This document shows, piece by piece, positions 61,137 through 64,000 of a stretch of 64,000 nucleotides of DNA (positions are counted from its first letter, which is position 1; the number at the start of each line of letters is the position of its first letter). Below the pieces are notes generated by a model, which worked only from the letters and a program-made list of their open reading frames with translations, had not been told where the DNA came from and searched no databases. Location of the stretch: the NCBI GenBank assembly GCA_947568835.1, contig CANOQG010000007.1, positions 310,001-374,000 on the forward strand. The letters are read 5' to 3'. The position numbers and the translations under genes were made by a program. The stretch is from Protonemura montana. Lineage: Eukaryota; Arthropoda; Insecta; Plecoptera; Nemouridae.

Positions 61137-61678
61137 ATGTCCTGCCCCATGTCCTGTCCCATGTCCTGCCCCATGTCCTGCTCCCTGTCCTGCCCCATGT
61201 CCTGCCCTATGTCCTGTCCCATGTCCTGCCCCATGTCCTGCCCCATGTCCTGCCCCATGTCCTGCCCTATGTCCTTCCCCATGTCCTGCCCCATGTCCTG
61301 CCCCATGTCCTGTCCCATGTCATGTCCCATGTCCTGCTCCATGTCCTGCCCCATGTCCTGCCCCATGTCCTGCCCTATGTCCTGCCCCATGTCCTGCCCC
61401 ATGTCCTGCCCCATGTCCTGCCCCATGTCCTGCCCCATGTCCTGCCCCATGTCCTGCCCCATGTCCCATGTCCTGCCCCATGTCCTGCCCCTTGTCCTGT
61501 CCCATTTCCTGCCCCATGTCCTACCCCATGTCCTGCCCCATGTCCTGCCCCATGTCCTGCCCCATGTCCTGCCTCATGTCCTGCCCCATGTCTTGCCCCA
61601 TGTCCCATGTCCTGCCCCATGTCCTGCCCCATGTCCTGCCCCATGTCCTGCCCTATGTCCTGTCTTATGTCCTGCCCC
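61137..61678. repeat. Module L (542 bp)
   Basis: Standard L with GCTCCCTG near 61,181, following the TAG unit of the mosaic segment. Confidence 0.88.
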
Positions 61679-62393
61679 ATGTAATGCCCCATGTCCTGCT
61701 CCATGTCCTCCCCCTGTCCTGCCCTATGTCTTATGTCCTGCCCCATGTCCTGCCTCATGTCCTGCCCCATGTCCTGCCCTATGTCCTGTTTCATGTCCTG
61801 CCCCATTTCCTGCCCCATGTCCTGCTCCATGTCCTGCCCCATGTCCTGCCCCATGTCCCGCTCCATGTCCTCCCCCTGTCCTGCCTCATGTCCCATGTCC
61901 TGCCCCATGTCCTGCCCCATGTCCTGCCCCATGTCCTGCCCCATGTCCAGTCCCATGTCCTGCCCCATGTTTTGCCCCATGTCCTGTCCAATGTCCTGCC
62001 TCATGTCCTGCCCCATGTCCTGCCCCATGTCCTGCCCCATGTCCTGCCCCATGTCCTGCCCTATGTCCTGCCCCATGTCCTGCCCCATGTCCTGCCCTAT
62101 GTCCTGTGCAATGTCCTGTCCCATGTCCTGCCCCATGTCCTGCCCCATGTCCTTCCCTATGTCCTGTCCCATGTCCTGCCCCATGTCCTGCCCCATGTCC
62201 TGCTCCATGTCCTGTCCCATGTCCTGCCCCATGTCCTGCCCCATGTCCTGCCCCATGTCCTGCCCTATGTCCTGTCCCATGTCCTGCCCCATGTCCTGCC
62301 CCATGTCCTGCCCCATGTCCTGCCCCATGTCTTTCCCCATGTCCCATGTCCTGCCTCATGTCCTGCCCCATGTCCTGCCCCATAGCCTGGCCA
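61679..62393. repeat. Module M (715 bp)
   Basis: Last complete M, post-L type with ATG state. Confidence 0.92.
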
Positions 62394-63427
62394 ATGTCCT
62401 GCCCCATGTCCTGTCCCATGTCCTGCCCCATGTTTTGCCCCATGTCCTGCCCCATGTCCTGCCCTATGTCCTGTCCCATGTCCTGCCCCATGTCCTGCCC
62501 CATGTCCTGTCCCATGTCCTGCCTCATGTCCTACCCCATGTCCTGCCCTATGTCCTGCCCCATGTCCTGCCCCATGTCCTGCCCCATGTCCTGCGCCATG
62601 TCCTGCCCCATGTCCTGTCCCATGTCATGTCCCATGTCCTGCTCCATGTCCTGCCCCATGTCCTGCCCCATAGCCTGCCCTATGTCCTGCCCCATGTCCT
62701 GCCCCATGTCCTGCCCCATGTCCTGCCCCATGTCCTGCCCCATGTCCTGCCCCATGTCCCATGTCCTGCCCCATGTCCTGCCCCATGTCCTGCCCCATGT
62801 CCTGCCCCATGTCCTGCCCCATGTCTTGCCCCATGTCCCATGTCCTGCCCCATGTCCTGCCCCATGTCCTACCCCATGTCCTGCCCTATGTCCTGTCTTA
62901 TGTCCTGCCCCATGTCCTGCCCCATGTCCTGCTCCATGTCCTTCCCCTGTCCTGCCCTATGTCCCATGTCCTGCCCCATGTCTTGCCTCATGTCCTGCCC
63001 CATGTCCTGCCCTATGTCCTGTCCCATGTCCTGCCCCATTTCCTGCCCCATGTCCTGCTCCATGTCCTGCCCCATGTCCTGCCCCATGTCCCGCTCCATG
63101 TCCTCCCCCTGTCCTGCCTCATGTCCCATGTCCTGCCCCATGTCCTGCCCCATGTCCTGCCCCATGTCCTGCAACATGTCCTGTCCCATGTCCTGCCCCA
63201 TGTTTTGCCCCATGTCCTGTCCAATGTCCTGCCTTATGTCCTGCCCCATGTCCTGCCCCATGTCCTGCCCCATGTCCTGCCCCATGTCCTGCCCTATGTC
63301 CTACCCCATGTCCTGCCCCATGTCCTGCCCTATGTCCTGTCCCATGTCCTGTCCCATGTCCTGCCCCATGTCCTGCCCCATGTCCTTCCCTATGTCCTGT
63401 CCCATGTCCTGCCCCATGTCCTGCCCC
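62394..63427. repeat. Module N1, 3' truncated by a junction (1,034 bp)
   Basis: N1 head, ATAGCC near 62,670, GCAAC near 63,170 and GCCTT near 63,230. A private TACCCC unit lies at about 63,301. The sequence leaves N1 at the E unit near 63,428 before the usual TAG unit. Confidence 0.83.
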
Positions 63428-64000
63428 ATGTCCTGCTCCATGTCCTCCCCCTGTCCTGCCCTATGTCTTATGTCCTGCCCCATGTCCTGCCTCATGTCCT
63501 GCCCCATGTCCTGCCCTATGTCCTGTTTCATGTCCTGCCCCATTTCCTGCCCCATGTCCTGCTCCATGTCCTGCCCCATGTCCTGCCCCATGTCCCGCTC
63601 CATGTCCTCCCCCTGTCCTGCCTCATGTCCCATGTCCTGCCCCATGTCCTGCCCCATGTCCTGCCCCATGTCCTGCCCCATGTCCAGTCCCATGTCCTGC
63701 CCCATGTTTTGCCCCATGTCCTGTCCAATGTCCTGCCTCATGTCCTGCCCCATGTCCTGCCCCATGTCCTGCCCCATGTCCTGCCCCATGTCCTGCCCTA
63801 TGTCCTGCCCCATGTCCTGCCCCATGTCCTGCCCTATGTCCTGTGCAATGTCCTGTCCCATGTCCTGCCCCATGTCCTGCCCCATGTCCTTCCCTATGTC
63901 CTGTCCCATGTCCTGCCCCATGTCCTGCCCCATGTCCTGCTCCATGTCCTGTCCCATGTCCTGCCCCATGTCCTGCCCCATGTCCTGCCCCATGTCCTGC
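63428..64000. repeat. Module M without TAA unit, cut by window end
   Basis: From the shared E unit the sequence continues with the 11-bp unit, CTGTCC, ATGTCTT, ATGTCCTGTTTC, ATGTCCAGTCCC and ATGTCCTGTGCA, all in M order. The TAA unit is missing because the junction lies one unit inside M. Confidence 0.84.

Larger units (their letters stand above)
1..64000. repeat. 12-bp satellite/minisatellite array filling the whole window
   Basis: Every stretch read is ATGTCCTGCCCC or a close variant, roughly 5,400 units in one orientation. Most variants are single or double substitutions in the last five bases. The length variants are 7-bp units (ATGTCCC, ATGTCTT), which lack one TGYCC pentamer, and 11-bp units. 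The array begins and ends mid-repeat, so neither boundary is in the window. The consensus has no CpG, no stop codon in six frames, and a strong strand asymmetry: 9 of 12 plus-strand bases are pyrimidines. No non-repeat insertion, transposable element, RNA gene or promoter-like sequence was seen. Module and duplication entries below subdivide this array. Confidence 0.98.

Noticed and set aside
1..64000. CRISPR array
   Set aside because: The repeats are short, contiguous and have no unique spacers.
1..64000. Telomeric repeat
   Set aside because: The unit is not TTAGGG-like or any common telomere variant, and the period is 12 bp with heavy internal variation.
1..64000. PRDM9 hotspot 13-mer (CCNCCNTNNCCNC)
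   Set aside because: No register of the consensus fits: an A or G falls on a required C. The 11-bp units tested also fail at required positions.
1..64000. Canonical p53 response element
   Set aside because: CATGTCC matches the right part of a half-site, but the left three positions are CCC where purines are needed. Only the TGYCC microsatellite parallel was kept.
1..64000. Transposable element, insertion sequence, tRNA or rRNA inside the array
   Set aside because: No stretch longer than a few units departs from the monomer, so there is no room for such an element.

Overview
The whole 64 kb window is one uninterrupted satellite/minisatellite array. The monomer is 12 bp, ATGTCCTGCCCC on the plus strand and GGGGCAGGACAT on the minus strand, about 67% GC. 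No unique sequence, mobile element, RNA gene or believable protein gene was found, and the array runs off both ends of the window, so it is longer than 64 kb. The very long open frames are a by-product: the monomer has no stop codon in any of six frames and its length is a multiple of three. A eukaryotic chromosome is the only sensible setting. The minus-strand GGGCAGGA matches most of the classical vertebrate minisatellite core (GGGCAGGAXG), which hints at, but does not prove, a vertebrate.

Notation. A = ATGTCCTGCCCC; B = ATGTCCTGTCCC; C = ATGTCCTGCCCT; D = ATGTCCTGCCTC; E = ATGTCCTGCTCC; F = ATGTCCTACCCC; s = the 7-bp unit ATGTCCC. There are also 11-bp units (ATGTCCTCCCC followed by CTGTCC...). 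Other diagnostic units are ATGTAATGCCCC ('TAA unit'), ATAGCCTGGCCA ('TAG unit'), ATGTCGTGCCCC, ATTTTCTGCTCC, ATATCCTGCCCC and ATGTCCAGTCCC. Module boundaries below were placed by reading these units.

Layout. Almost every base falls into six named higher-order modules or recognisable hybrids of them. M (TAA unit to TAG unit, 715 bp) occurs 20 times complete. M-prime (849 bp) occurs 8 times. P (ATGTCGTGCCCC unit to the TAA unit, 760 bp) occurs 16 times. L (542 bp) occurs 8 times. N1 is usually 1,233 or 1,437 bp. N2 is usually 826 bp. The order P, M-prime, P, M makes a 3,084-bp composite seen seven times. The fullest cycle, N1-N2-P-M'-P-M-L-M, is 6,388 bp (9,738-16,125).

History readable from the sequence. 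Nested segmental duplications lie on top of the modules, with offsets of about 2.8 kb (left end), 6.8 kb (1.5-15 kb), 2,276 bp (17-21 kb), 10.25 kb (10.4-27 kb), 3,668 bp (24.2-31.6 kb) and 2,981 bp (38.4-44.3 kb). The youngest large event visible links 23,118-41,104 with 44,062-58,368. Apart from one extra 3,668-bp tandem copy in the left block, only two substitutions and one 12-bp deletion were noticed across about 14.3 kb. Ordered variants (ATG to TTG in the second unit of M, ATGG to ATAG in N1, CCAC in M-prime) separate an older left third from a derived right two thirds. This pattern fits growth by unequal exchange and conversion of multi-kilobase blocks. Assembly duplication has to be excluded for the near-identical blocks.
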